From JAIWNK01 sp964453115 (lineage in GTDB: Bacteria; Chloroflexota; Anaerolineae; Anaerolineales; Anaerolineaceae), in contig CAYVRT010000020.1 in NCBI GenBank assembly GCA_964453115.1, forward strand, positions 1 through 64,000: 64,000 nucleotides of DNA, in the 5' to 3' direction. Numbering within the stretch: position 1 is the stretch's first letter; every line of letters begins with the position of its first letter. Shown piece after piece: positions 23,429 through 33,400 of the stretch. A model generated the notes under the pieces. It was not told where the DNA came from. It worked only from the letters and a program-made list of their open reading frames with translations, and made no database searches. A program made the position numbers and the translations under genes.

Positions 23429-24457
23429 ATGGTGCGCATCCGTTTTGCCTGGCTGTTGCTACTTGCTGCCGCCCTGCTGCTGAATGGCTGCAAACAGGCC
23501 TGGCAGGTTCTGCCAGCCCAGCCCCCAACCAGCCCGGCGCCCCAAGAAAAACCGCCCCTCCTTCCCAGCCTGACAAGCAGCCCCGTGCAGCCCAGCAGCG
23601 ACCCAACGCCCACCGACCTGCCCCTGCCAACGCCCACCGACCTGCCGCCACAGCCACCGCCGCCCGCCCCGGGCCTCTACCCCGGGCCAGCGGCCATGCG
23701 CACCGGCGAGCAGGCCGCACCGGAAGATTGGCAATCCTGGCCGGTCCTGCCGGTCTTCAGCCAGCGCGCCCAGGAAATTTACGACTGGGGTATTGCCCAT
23801 GGCCGTGACCCGGCGCGCTTCTCCAAAATTGGCGATTGCCAGAGCATCGCCCAATACTTCATTGGCTGCTTCGATGACCCAACCGAGTACAACCTCGGCC
23901 CCTATGATCAGCTCATGCCCACCATCGAACAATTCACCGGCAGTTGGGATCGGCGCAGCAAAGCAGTGCGCACCGGCTTCAACGTTGCCTCGGTGCTGAC
24001 CGAAATCAACGCCGACCCCGCCGAATGCCTGCCCGGTGAAATCCCGCTCAGTTGCGAGTTCCGGCTGCACAACCCCAGCTTTGCACTCATCAGCATGGAA
24101 ACCTGGACAGCCGACCGCCCAACCGACACCTATCAGGACTACCTGAGCGAGATTGTTGAAATCTGCATCGCCAATGGCGTGCTGCCAATCGTCTCCACCA
24201 AGGCCGATAACCTGGAAGGCGATCACTCGATTAACCGCATGGTAGCCGAGGTTGCCGCCAATTACGACATCCCGCTCTGGAACTGGTGGGCAGTTGCCAA
24301 CGACCTGCCCGACCAGGGCCTGCTGGAAGATGGCTTTCACCTGACCAATGGCGCCAACAATTTTGGCGACCCGGCACACATGGAAAAGGCCTGGCCAAAC
24401 CGCAACCTTTCGGCCTTGCAGCTCGTTGCCTCGGTCTGGTACAGCCTGGGACAGTAA
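23429..24457 (+). CDS. SGNH/GDSL-like lipoprotein
   Basis: 342 aa. MVRIRFAWLLLLAAALLLNGC is a lipoprotein signal (lipobox LNGC), followed by a ~70-residue Pro-rich linker. The domain KIGDCQSIAQYF supplies the block I Ser (GDCQS), SMETWTADRPTDTYQDYLSEIVEICIANGVLPIVST fits the central SGNH region, and LLEDGFHLTNGANNFGD gives the D-x-x-H block. It is probably a surface esterase or deacylase; the substrate is unknown. It lies 6 nt after the aldo/keto reductase stop. Confidence 0.65.
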   Translation: MVRIRFAWLLLLAAALLLNGCKQAWQVLPAQPPTSPAPQEKPPLLPSLTSSPVQPSSDPTPTDLPLPTPTDLPPQPPPPAPGLYPGPAAMRTGEQAAPEDWQSWPVLPVFSQRAQEIYDWGIAHGRDPARFSKIGDCQSIAQYFIGCFDDPTEYNLGPYDQLMPTIEQFTGSWDRRSKAVRTGFNVASVLTEINADPAECLPGEIPLSCEFRLHNPSFALISMETWTADRPTDTYQDYLSEIVEICIANGVLPIVSTKADNLEGDHSINRMVAEVAANYDIPLWNWWAVANDLPDQGLLEDGFHLTNGANNFGDPAHMEKAWPNRNLSALQLVASVWYSLGQ

Positions 24458-24481
24458 ACCAAACCGCCTTCCTCTGCCTCC

Positions 24482-24522
24482 GGGTCTGCATCCCTCTCGG
24501 ATGCAGACCCGCGCCCCCAATG
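24482..24522. repeat. Dispersed hairpin repeat (CGCGCCCCCAAT family), copy 3
   Basis: GGGTCTGCATCC (24482-24493) and GGATGCAGACCC (24499-24510) are perfect 12-bp arms around CTCTC, followed by the CGCGCCCCCAAT tail. It lies between convergent genes, where it could also stop transcription. Confidence 0.7.
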
Positions 24523-24564
24523 CTGCCAACACAAGCGGAAGGCGGTACTTATATCACATCACCC

Positions 24565-26667
24565 TCAACACAGACGGGCGCGCGCATCCAGCGCAAAGGC
24601 ACCCTGCTGCGTCGAAAGGACGCGCAGCGGGTTAATTTCAATCTCCAGCACCTGCGGATTTTCCAACGCCAGCTGCGCCAGACGCACCAACACCTGCAAA
24701 ACAGCCTGACGGTCCGCAGGCGGCAGATTTCGAAAACCCTTCAGCTTGCGTCCGGCCCAGGTCTTCTCCAGCAGCCCCTCGGCCTCAGCCAGCGAAAGCG
24801 GCGCCAGCGCAAAGGCCACGTCCTTCAGCCCCTCCACCTCCACCCCACCCGAGCCAAACATCACCAATGGGCCAAACTGCGGGTCTTGCACCACACCCAC
24901 AATCACCTCCTGCCCATTCGGCACCATGCGCTGCAAATGCACCCCTTCCAGGCGAGCATCCGGGCGAGCCTTTTGGGCGCGCTCCAGCACCGCCCCAAAC
25001 CCAGCCCGCACCGCCGCCGCATCGCGCAAATTCAGCAGCACACCGCCCACATCCGATTTATGCGAAATATCGGGCGAGGCCAGCTTAAGCACCAGGGGAT
25101 AGCCCATCTCATCGGCCAGGGCAGCGGCCTGCTCAGCCGTGACAGCCAGGCGCGGGCGCACAGTTGGAATGCCATAGGCCTCCAACAAAGCATTGGCCGC
25201 CTCGGCATCCAGCCAACCGCTCGAAGCTGCCGCAAGCGCCGCCTCCGCCGCCGGACGGTCTACCGTCACCCCCTCTGGCTTGTACGCGGGCCGGGAGCGA
25301 ATCTCGGCATAGCGCGCCAGCACACCCATCGCCGAGGCAGCCCACTCGGGGAAGCGATATTCCACCACCTGCGCCGCCCGGGCAAAGGCCACCCCCTCCT
25401 GAATCAGCTGCTCACCCATCAACGTCAAAATGACCGGCTTCTCGCTCACCTGAATGAGCGGAATGAGGCCCTTGACGACCGCCCCCGCCGAAGAAGCGGG
25501 CGGCGGCGGAGTAATCACAATCACCCCATCCACGCCCTCATCCGCCAGCAGCAGTTCCAAACACCCCGCATATTGCTCGGGCGTCGCCGAGGCCAACATA
25601 TCCACCGGGTTGTGCAGGCTGGCCGCCGGCGGCAGCAGGCCCATCAGCGCCGCATGCGTCCCAGCGCTCAGGTCGGCCAGGCACAGGCCATTCAATTCCA
25701 GCGCATCCGAGGCCGTCACCCCCGGCCCACCCGCATTCGTCAGCACAGCAATCCGCCGCCCGCGCGGCAGCGGACACCAGGCCAGGGCGCGCGCCCACTG
25801 GAACATCTCCTCACTGGTACCGGCGCGCAACACCCCGGCCTTCTCGAAGGCCGCATCGAAGGCCGCCTCCTGACCAGCCAGCGCCCCGGTGTGCGATGCC
25901 GCCGCACGCTGCCCGGCCGCAAATCGCCCCACCTTGAGCGCCACAATCGGCTTGTGAGGCGTGATGCGCGCCGCCTGTTCGGTGAAGCGCCGCCCATTGC
26001 TGATCCCTTCCAAATACAGCGTCAGCACACGGGTAAACCGGTCCTCGGCCACCGGCCCAAGCACATCCGTCTCATTCACATCCGCCTGATTACCCAGGCT
26101 GATGAGGTGCGAAAAGCCAAAGCCCTGCCCGCGCACCCAGTCAATCACCGCCGCACAAATGGCACCCGAATGGGAAATGAAGGCCACCTCGCCCGGCGGG
26201 GGCGGCGGCGGCTGCAAAAAGGTGGTATCCATGGGCAAATGCGTGTTGACCAACCCAATGCAATTGGGGCCAATCAACCGAATGCCATGCTGCCGGGCAA
26301 TCTCCAGGCACTGCGCTTCCAGGGCCGCACCCTCGGCGCCCGTCTCGCGAAAACCGCCCGAAGCAATGATGGCCGCCGGAATGTGCCGCTCTGCACAGGC
26401 ACGCAGCGCATCGGGAACAAATTGCGGCGGAACCAACAGCACGGCCAGGTCTACCGGGTCAGGCAGGTCAGCAATCTGACGGTAGATGGGGCGGCCCAAC
26501 AGTTCACCACCGCGTGGGTTGACGAAATGCACCGCACCCGGATAGCCACTCTGCACCAGGTTGCGTGCCAGGCCATAGCCCAGCTTGGTTGGCTCGCGCG
26601 AGGCGCCCACAATGGCAACACCGCGCGGCGAAAAGAAGGGGGAAAGGGAGGAAGATTCTGCGCTCAT
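24565..26667 (-). CDS. Acetate-CoA ligase (ADP-forming), fused alpha and beta subunits
   Basis: 700 aa. The N-terminal CoA-binding domain (FFSPRGVAIVGASREPTKLGYGLARNLV) is followed by succinyl-CoA-ligase-like domains (AFISHSGAICAAVIDW and VLTNAGGPGVTASDALE) and a C-terminal ATP-grasp domain (residues ~470-700: GIPTVRPRLAVTAEQAAALADEMGYPLVLKLASPDI, EIEINPL). The alpha-beta fusion matches the acetyl-CoA synthetase (ADP-forming) family used for acetate production and substrate-level ATP synthesis in anaerobes and archaea; other acyl-CoA substrates are possible. It fits with NifJ elsewhere in the window: pyruvate to acetyl-CoA to acetate plus ATP. No operon partner. Confidence 0.9.
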   Translation of the reverse strand: MSAESSSLSPFFSPRGVAIVGASREPTKLGYGLARNLVQSGYPGAVHFVNPRGGELLGRPIYRQIADLPDPVDLAVLLVPPQFVPDALRACAERHIPAAIIASGGFRETGAEGAALEAQCLEIARQHGIRLIGPNCIGLVNTHLPMDTTFLQPPPPPPGEVAFISHSGAICAAVIDWVRGQGFGFSHLISLGNQADVNETDVLGPVAEDRFTRVLTLYLEGISNGRRFTEQAARITPHKPIVALKVGRFAAGQRAAASHTGALAGQEAAFDAAFEKAGVLRAGTSEEMFQWARALAWCPLPRGRRIAVLTNAGGPGVTASDALELNGLCLADLSAGTHAALMGLLPPAASLHNPVDMLASATPEQYAGCLELLLADEGVDGVIVITPPPPASSAGAVVKGLIPLIQVSEKPVILTLMGEQLIQEGVAFARAAQVVEYRFPEWAASAMGVLARYAEIRSRPAYKPEGVTVDRPAAEAALAAASSGWLDAEAANALLEAYGIPTVRPRLAVTAEQAAALADEMGYPLVLKLASPDISHKSDVGGVLLNLRDAAAVRAGFGAVLERAQKARPDARLEGVHLQRMVPNGQEVIVGVVQDPQFGPLVMFGSGGVEVEGLKDVAFALAPLSLAEAEGLLEKTWAGRKLKGFRNLPPADRQAVLQVLVRLAQLALENPQVLEIEINPLRVLSTQQGAFALDARARLC

Positions 26668-26686
26668 GGAATGATTATAGCATGAG

Positions 26687-26720
26687 CAAAAAAAAGCTGG
26701 AGCGGAAATTCCGCTCCAGC
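26687..26720 (-). terminator. Intrinsic terminator after pspC
   Basis: On the minus strand a 10-bp hairpin (GCTGGAGCGG / CCGCTCCAGC, loop AATTT) is followed by eight T residues. Confidence 0.85.
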
Positions 26721-26728
26721 CTGCACTG

Positions 26729-26938
26729 CTACGAAGAGGTCGGGCCGTCTTCGTTTTCCAGCGGCATCACAACCCACAAAATCAGGTAAATCAAAAAGCC
26801 ATGCCCGCCAAAGAGCAACATCAGCACAAACACCAACCGCACCAGGGTTGGGTCCAGGGCAAAATATTTTGCCAGGCCAGCACAAACACCGCCAATCATC
26901 TGGTCAGAGCGGCTGCGCATTAAACGTGAATTTTGCAT
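26729..26938 (-). CDS. PspC-domain small membrane protein
   Basis: 69 aa, with AAAGGAG 6 nt before the ATG. RSRSDQMIGGVCAGLAKYFALDPTLVRLVFVLMLLFGG is the PspC domain signature, with one or two membrane helices (LVRLVFVLMLLF, FLIYLILWVVMPL) and an acidic tail. PspC proteins take part in phage-shock/envelope-stress responses; free-standing short copies like this occur widely outside the enterobacterial psp operon. No pspA is seen here. A terminator follows directly, so it is monocistronic. Confidence 0.92.
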   Translation of the reverse strand: MQNSRLMRSRSDQMIGGVCAGLAKYFALDPTLVRLVFVLMLLFGGHGFLIYLILWVVMPLENEDGPTSS

Positions 26939-27029
26939 TTCAAACTCCTTTCTGCATTCATCTACGCAAAATCCATACCCTGGTTGCAAATCGGCTATAA
27001 TCAAATCATCTTTGAAGAGGAAGTTTGCC

Positions 27030-27989
27030 ATGAAAATCAATCGTTTTTGGTTCTTCTTGCTGGCGCTGGTCTTGCTCAGCGCCTGCTCCAACACCCCCAC
27101 GTTGGATATGAACGCCCTGCAAACCTCGGCAGCCCAAACGGCGATTGTCATTGCCACCCAGGCACAATTCGAAACCCAGGTTGCCGGGCTGACACAGCCC
27201 ACCCCCACCCTGCCACAGCCCGCCGGCAGCACCCCACAAATCACCGTCCTGGCGCCACCAACCGCCGTGCTACCCTCCCCGGCCATCACCGCACAGCCCG
27301 CCACCCCCAGCCCCACCGCACCATCCGTGCCGCGCCCCGGTGGTGACTATGCCGCACCGCGCCTGGTCATCCAGCCCAAGCTGGATGGCGTGTGGGACGA
27401 GTGGGAAACACAGGCCTTCGCCATCCGCAGCCTGGTCTACAACCGCACCACCAGCACCTGGGAAGGCAGCAACGACCTGGAAGGCTCCTTCCGCATCGGC
27501 TGGGATAGCAACAACCTCTACCTGGCCGTCAAAGTGGTGGATGACATCTACTCCCAAAAGGCCAGCGGGCAGAACATCTTCAAGGGAGATAGCGTTGAAC
27601 TGCTGCTCGATGCCGATTTGAACGGCGATTTTAGCACCCCGCTCCTCAACAGCGACGATTATCAGCTAGGGCTTTCCCCTGGCACACCGCCCGGCAGCGT
27701 CAGCCGCGAGGCCTACCTCTGGTATCCACAAAATGTGGCCGGCACGCGCACGCAGGTGACAATTGCAGCGGTTGGCAGCGATGGCGCCTGGCGAATTGAA
27801 GTTGCCATCCCCTGGAGCGTGTTCGGCATCACCCCCGTCGAAGGTCTCAAGCTCGGCTTTGCCATCTCCATCTCCGATTGTGATGACCGCGACAACATCT
27901 GTCAGGACAGCATGATTTCCACTGCCCCCAAGCGCAACTTCTCCGACCCCAGCACCTGGGGAACAATCACCCTACAAGCTGCACCCTAA
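27030..27989 (+). CDS. Lipoprotein with CBM9-like domain
   Basis: 319 aa. MKINRFWFFLLALVLLSAC is a lipoprotein signal (lipobox LSAC). A Pro/Thr linker runs to about residue 105. The C-terminal domain (IQPKLDGVWDEWETQAFAI, FRIGWDSNNLYLAVKVVDD, GDSVELLLDADLNGDFS, WRIEVAIPWSVFGI) follows the pattern of family-9 carbohydrate-binding modules/DOMON-like sugar-binding folds. It would bind sugars or related ligands at the cell surface. Start chosen for the GAGGAAG Shine-Dalgarno and the signal peptide; an in-frame start at 27012 is less good. Its stop overlaps by 4 nt the convergent frameshifted gene. Confidence 0.75.
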   Translation: MKINRFWFFLLALVLLSACSNTPTLDMNALQTSAAQTAIVIATQAQFETQVAGLTQPTPTLPQPAGSTPQITVLAPPTAVLPSPAITAQPATPSPTAPSVPRPGGDYAAPRLVIQPKLDGVWDEWETQAFAIRSLVYNRTTSTWEGSNDLEGSFRIGWDSNNLYLAVKVVDDIYSQKASGQNIFKGDSVELLLDADLNGDFSTPLLNSDDYQLGLSPGTPPGSVSREAYLWYPQNVAGTRTQVTIAAVGSDGAWRIEVAIPWSVFGITPVEGLKLGFAISISDCDDRDNICQDSMISTAPKRNFSDPSTWGTITLQAAP

Positions 27990-28347
27990 GGCTGGCAGGA
28001 AAACAGCCTCATCTCACGCAACACACCATCCACCTGCCCAAGCAACCAGTATTCGCCGCTCGGGTAGGGGATGGTGATTGTGTTTGGCAAGGCCTGCGCC
28101 CCCGGCTTGTAATCAGCAACCACCTGGATATAGCGCCGCAGGCTGGAACGATACAGCCCAACCGGCACCGTATCCGTACCGGAGGGCAAGGGTCGCAAAG
28201 TGTAGGATATTTGCGCCTCCGCCCCATCGGCCACTCACTGCATTGCACCACCCCATGCGCCTTTTCAACCCGTTTGGCCAGCATTTCGGCCAGGGTGCAA
28301 GCCCGCCCAATCGTCTGCTGACTGCTATCCCCAATTAGGTTAATCAT
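27986..28347 (-). pseudogene. Frameshifted small gene of unknown function
   Basis: Two protein-like pieces lie in different frames. From the ATG at 28347, MINLIGDSSQQTIGRACTLA... continues as AEMLAKRVEKAHGVVQCSEW. The second piece, upstream end near 28234, runs SYTLRPLPSGTDTVPVGLYR... to a natural stop at 27986. A single-base indel around 28200-28260 would join them into about 120 aa. The second frame has a TGA just before its only possible GTG start and no ribosome site, which argues against an independent gene. It lies 13 nt after the GGDEF gene, so it is the last member of that operon. It may be a real pseudogene or a sequencing error. Confidence 0.5.
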
Positions 28348-28359
28348 GGCACAATTATT

Positions 28360-30429
28360 TTAAGTCGAGGGGCGCGAAACCCCAGTTTTCGCCCGCCGTG
28401 CCATCTTTTCGGCATACATGCGCTCATCTGCCGCAGCCAGCACAGCCGCAAGCAATTGCGGCCCTTCGGCAGTTGCCACCCCAAATGAGAGCTGAACCGA
28501 CTGCTCGGGATATAACAAATTGTGCGCCTCAATGCCGCGTCGCAGCCGGGTGCTAAAGTCATCCGCCATTTGACCATTGGTGCGCGGCAGCAAAATGGCA
28601 AATTCATCACCGCCAATGCGCGCCAACACATCCCCCTGCCGCACCAGCCGCCCAAGCAAGCGCGCCGTGCGGCGCAGCAGCTCATCGCCGGCACTGTGAC
28701 CCAACCGGTCATTGGCCTGTTTCAACCCATCCAAATCCATCATCACCACACTAAGCGGGAAGGCATCCTCGCGGCGGCGCAGCCTGGCAACCTCGGCATC
28801 GAAGAAAGTGCGATTATAAATATCCGTCAGGGCATCATGCGTGCTGACATACGCCAGGCGCCGCTCCGCTTCCAGCCGCTCGGTGATGTCGCGCCCAATG
28901 AACAACAGCTCATGCGGCTGCTCCTGGGCATTGTGCAGCACCTCACCCTTCACCTCCAGGTAAAAAGCGCTGCCATCATCCCGTTGGGCAGCATAAATCC
29001 CCTGTTTGCCACCATGCCCGGCAAGCATTTGCTCCATGTCCTGTGCGGCGCGCGGCCGGTCTGCTGCGACCACCCAATCCAACAAGTTGCGCCCCAACGC
29101 CTCGCGCACATCCTGCACACCAAACAGGCGCGCCCCCGAAGGCGAGACGAACACCATCCGCCCGCTCAAATCGGTGACGGCAACCGCCTCCGGCAGCGAA
29201 TCAACCAGCGTGCGGTAGCGCTCCTCGCTGGCGTGCAAGGCGCTTTCGGCCAATTTGCGCTCGGTAATGTCATAGGCCGTAACCATGCCCGCCGGTTGGC
29301 CTTCAAAGACCGTCACCCCTGCCGAAACTTCCACCCAACGCAACGCACCAGAACGGGTTTGCAAACGCAGCTCATAGCGGCTGGGGGCTGGCTGACCACT
29401 CAAGCGCGCCACCGCATAGCCCAGGGCCAGCGCCCGATCCTGCGGGTCAATGACCACCGAAAAATCGGTTTGCAGTTCGGCAAACGAATAGCCGGTCATC
29501 TCTTCCAGCCGTCGGTTGACAAACAGCGCCTGCCGCCCACGATAGATGAGCAAAGCAGCCGAGGTTGTTTCAATCAGGGTGCGAAAGGTTGCCTCGCTGC
29601 GTTGCAAGGCCATCTCGGTGCGCTTGCGTTCGGTAATATCCTCAACAAACAGAAAAAAGCCAAGCACCGCCCCAGCGCTGCCCTGCTCCGGCACATAGCG
29701 GGTGTTGAGGATGAAAACCTGCTCCCCCTGCCGCAGCAAGTGTTCAAATTGCTGCGGCTGCCCTTGCAACACCTTTTGAATGAACGGATCGCACTGCGCC
29801 AGCGCCGTGCGATTCATCACCTGACGCATCGGCAGGCCATTGATTTCAGCTGGGCTGCGCCCCCAAAACCGGGCATAGAGCGGGTTGGCCGAGCGATAGA
29901 TGCGATCCACGCCCAAATAAGCGGCCTGAATGGGCATGGCATTCACCAGCAAATGCAGCTGCCGGCGGTGCTCCTCCAGCAAGCGCTGCGCCCGGCGGCG
30001 GGCGCTGACATCGCGCACCACGGCCAGCACAAGCGGCGGGTTGGATTGGAGCGCACCGCTCAGCGAAACTTCACATTCCAGCACCTGACCATCGGCGCGC
30101 AAAAACTGCCAGGCAAAGCTCTGCATCTGCCCCAGCAATGCAGTTTGCAAATAGGTCCGGACCAGCGCCTGCGCCTCAATCCCATTCAACTGACGCGGCG
30201 GCGAAAAGTTCGCCAGGCTGCGCCCCAGCAGCCCGGCCCGCTCAACGCCCAACAACTGCTCCGCCTGCACATTGCAATCCACAATTCCCTCGCCCAGCAA
30301 AAAGAGCGCATCCGGCGAGCGTTGAAACAGACTGGCACGAAGCTCCTCGCTGGCCAACAAGCGAGCGCGGAGGGCCGCCAACTCCTGTTCCAGCGCGGCA
30401 ATCCGCTCCGCTTCAGATGACCTTTTCAT
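28360..30429 (-). CDS. Multi-PAS diguanylate cyclase
   Basis: 689 aa. A short coiled coil (AERIAALEQELAALRARL) is followed by four PAS domains (starting near SLFQRSPDALFLL, LHLLVNAMPIQAAYLG, FRTLIETTSAALLIYRG and YRTLVDSLPEAVAVTD), each ending in typical PAC sequences such as DITERKRTE. The C-terminal GGDEF domain carries the intact active-site motif RIGGDEFAILLPR and the HDALTDIYNR entry, so it should make c-di-GMP from two GTP. No membrane segment, so a cytosolic sensor. It overlaps the upstream STAND-ATPase gene by 17 nt, implying coupled translation and a shared pathway. No EAL domain is present. Confidence 0.93.
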   Translation of the reverse strand: MKRSSEAERIAALEQELAALRARLLASEELRASLFQRSPDALFLLGEGIVDCNVQAEQLLGVERAGLLGRSLANFSPPRQLNGIEAQALVRTYLQTALLGQMQSFAWQFLRADGQVLECEVSLSGALQSNPPLVLAVVRDVSARRRAQRLLEEHRRQLHLLVNAMPIQAAYLGVDRIYRSANPLYARFWGRSPAEINGLPMRQVMNRTALAQCDPFIQKVLQGQPQQFEHLLRQGEQVFILNTRYVPEQGSAGAVLGFFLFVEDITERKRTEMALQRSEATFRTLIETTSAALLIYRGRQALFVNRRLEEMTGYSFAELQTDFSVVIDPQDRALALGYAVARLSGQPAPSRYELRLQTRSGALRWVEVSAGVTVFEGQPAGMVTAYDITERKLAESALHASEERYRTLVDSLPEAVAVTDLSGRMVFVSPSGARLFGVQDVREALGRNLLDWVVAADRPRAAQDMEQMLAGHGGKQGIYAAQRDDGSAFYLEVKGEVLHNAQEQPHELLFIGRDITERLEAERRLAYVSTHDALTDIYNRTFFDAEVARLRRREDAFPLSVVMMDLDGLKQANDRLGHSAGDELLRRTARLLGRLVRQGDVLARIGGDEFAILLPRTNGQMADDFSTRLRRGIEAHNLLYPEQSVQLSFGVATAEGPQLLAAVLAAADERMYAEKMARRAKTGVSRPST

Positions 30430-33400
30430 AAGCCGGGCGCGTGGCATAAATCCAGCGCCGAATCAAATCTACCCGGAAGCGATACAAATTGCTACGCGGG
30501 TCGGCGCGCCCAATAATATCGCGCGCCTCCAGCGCGCCAAGCGCCTGCCGCAAATCCTCAACCGTGATCGGACGCCCGCGCTTTTCCAAATGGGCGCGCA
30601 AATCTTCCGGGGTCACCTTTTCGCCCACTTCCAGCAATTCTGCCAGTGCCAGCAGCGTCAGGCGCTGCCCCGTGCTGGATTCAGCCCAAATGTACTTGAA
30701 ATGGGCCTCGCCGCGCTCAATGATGCGCTCCAACACCGCATCAATATCCGTCACCGTCAGGTAGCTGCGCTGTGTCTCATTGTGATAGGCCACCATCTCA
30801 TGGCAAACCACCTGCGTGAAATAGGGATGCCCACTCGCCACCTGATAGATGCGCTCAATCGTCAACGGGTCATATTCCATCCCATACGGGCGCACCGGAT
30901 CACAAACCAGGCGCGTCACATCGCCAAAATCCAGAAAAGTGATGCGTTTATAGGCCGCAATATTAAACAGGATGGACCAGTATTCCGAGGCAAGCTCTTC
31001 CAGCTTGTGCGTGCCAGCAAAGACAAAATCCACCTTGCGCTCATGCTGCATCAGGTTGCGCAGGTAGGGGAAAATATCGGCATTCAGCTTGCCATCTTCA
31101 ACCCGCTTTTGCAGCTCCTCAAACTCATCAAACATCAGCAGCAGGTTCTTCTCGCCCAACAACGGATAAAGGCTGCGCAGAAAACGGCTGCGGAAATAAA
31201 ATTCTGGCGAGTCATCAAAATCCTGGCGCGGCGGCAGGTCAGCATGAATGTCATGATTCTCAAGCGCGTAGACAATATCATCCGCAATTGAATAGAGGAA
31301 ATCCGCCTCGCCGCGCGCCGCCTTGCCCTGCATATCCACCAGAACGCAGAAATGCGACTCGGCCAGCACCTCATTCAGATGATAGAGAATGGAGCTTTTG
31401 CCAGTGCGGCGTTGGCCGTGCAACACAATGACGTTATTTTGATAGGCGCCAAACAGGTTCTCACGCACAAAGTCAAACACATCCTGACGGCCAACAAACA
31501 TCTGCCCGGTTTGCAGCGGCGTGCCGGTGACATAGGGAATGGGAAAGATGCGCTGGAACGGCTTTTCTTCCCTGACAAACTCCACCTGGTCGGCAAAATC
31601 GAGCTGCCGCCCCGCCGCCAAAGCATCGTCATAAATCAATTGCCAGGCAAAGCGGAAGGGCTGATTCTGCTCACAGCGAATGCTGACCGAGAGTTCGCGG
31701 CTTTCCTTGGGCGGCAAAATCTCCAACACCTGATCGCGGCCCTCCAACACCTGATAGCTCCCTTCGCCATCCGCAAAGTGCAGGCGCAAATTCTCAGCCA
31801 CATTCAGGCCCTGGTTAACCAGCGAAACGGTCAAAACCTGCTGCTGCCGGGCGCCGGTGAGCTTTCGGGTCTTCAACTCCATCAACAAATCAGCGCTGCC
31901 TTGCAAATCCTTCACCGCCAGCAGCACCATCGAATCCCAACGGTCGAGCAGGACATGCAGCACGGCAAATTCCGGGTAACACAGCCCCTGCCGCACCGTG
32001 TTTTCAATGTACAGGCGCGCCACCCGCAGCGCTTCGAGCGAGTTATTGAGGAAGATAATTTTGGTGTTCAGGTCATCCACCCGCTGCACCTTCTTCAACT
32101 CGTTCAGCACCCGCGAAAGGTTCTCCCCCGCCTTGGCAAGCGGCGGCAGCAGCGAGGAAGTCTGGTCTTCGGGCATGGGCTGCACCGCAGCAACCTGTGA
32201 AACCGTCAACGCCTGTGCGCCCTGCAACAAAATGGAATGCAGGGCGGCCACCTCCGGGCTCAGTTTCCATTCCGGGTGCTGCCCCAGAATGCGGGTCGTC
32301 TCCTTCAGAGCAGCACTTGCATCAGAAGGGGTCAACGCCAACGCATGATAGGCCCCCACCAGGGCCGCCCGGTCGGGGTCAGTGCGCAAATTAAAGTACA
32401 AATGCTCCAAAATGCGCGTCGCCGAACAATCCTGCTGGAAGAGACGATAAATGCGCAGCAAAACCTGCTCGGGGTGTTGAAGCACCTCGCGGCGCAACTG
32501 TTCGGCCCGGTCAGCCGGGCGCCAATGGAAGGTGGAAAGCAACCCCGCTGCAAGCAACCCTTCCAGCGCACCAATGCCGGCCCCGCTCAAAACAATCCCC
32601 AAAATGGGCCCCAACGGAAACAGATAAATGAGTGCCACACGAAAAACCGGCGAACGGACCAGGTCCATTGCCAGGTTAACATCCAGCCCTTGCTGAGTAA
32701 TCTCGGACCACTCGGCAAGATTCTGAAACGGAAACTGCCCCATCAAGACCAGCCCCAAACGAATCGAGCCAGTCGTCACCGCCGCATACACCGCCGCCGC
32801 CACCATGCCCGCCAGCGCAGCCGCATAAACGCGCGGCGCCACCCGGTTGGATGGGTTGCGCAGCAAGAAAGCCGCAAAACCACCAATGAACAAAATTAAA
32901 ACGTAGATGATCGGCGAAAGCACCTCGGCCACCACCGTATTGACCAGCGCATTGGCCGGTGTGCCAACCACCGCCTTCTGCACCACCACCGAAAAGCCCA
33001 TATCCGCCGGGTCGGTCGAGTTTTTGGCCTCCATATTCAGGCTGGCAAAGACCAGCAAAAAGCCAAACACCAGCCCAACCACCACCGCCACCAGCACAGC
33101 CTCTTCCGAACCAGAAAACCATGCCCGCCTGCCAAGCGGCGAGAGCGGCATCTCAAGCAACGTCTTCTTTGGTTGCGTCGGAAGCACCTTGCGGCGCAAA
33201 GCACCCACCAGCCCCCCCATCAGCCCACCCATCAGGGAAAAGAAGCCAACCGTCGCCAACAAATTCGATGGTGCATTCAGCACCGTCTCGCGCACATACG
33301 CCACCAACATCGCCTCCGGATAGGTTGGACGGGTCATGCTGAGCGGATAATTGAACAGGTCGTAACCAGCCGCCACGCTGTGGGTCGGGGCAACCAGGAA

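Noticed and set aside
24286..26685. 799-codon plus-strand frame opposite the acetate-CoA ligase
   Set aside because: Antisense shadow of a well-conserved enzyme; Arg/His/Gln-rich with no domain.
28522..30420. 632-codon plus-strand frame opposite the GGDEF gene
   Set aside because: Shadow of a gene with clear PAS and GGDEF motifs.
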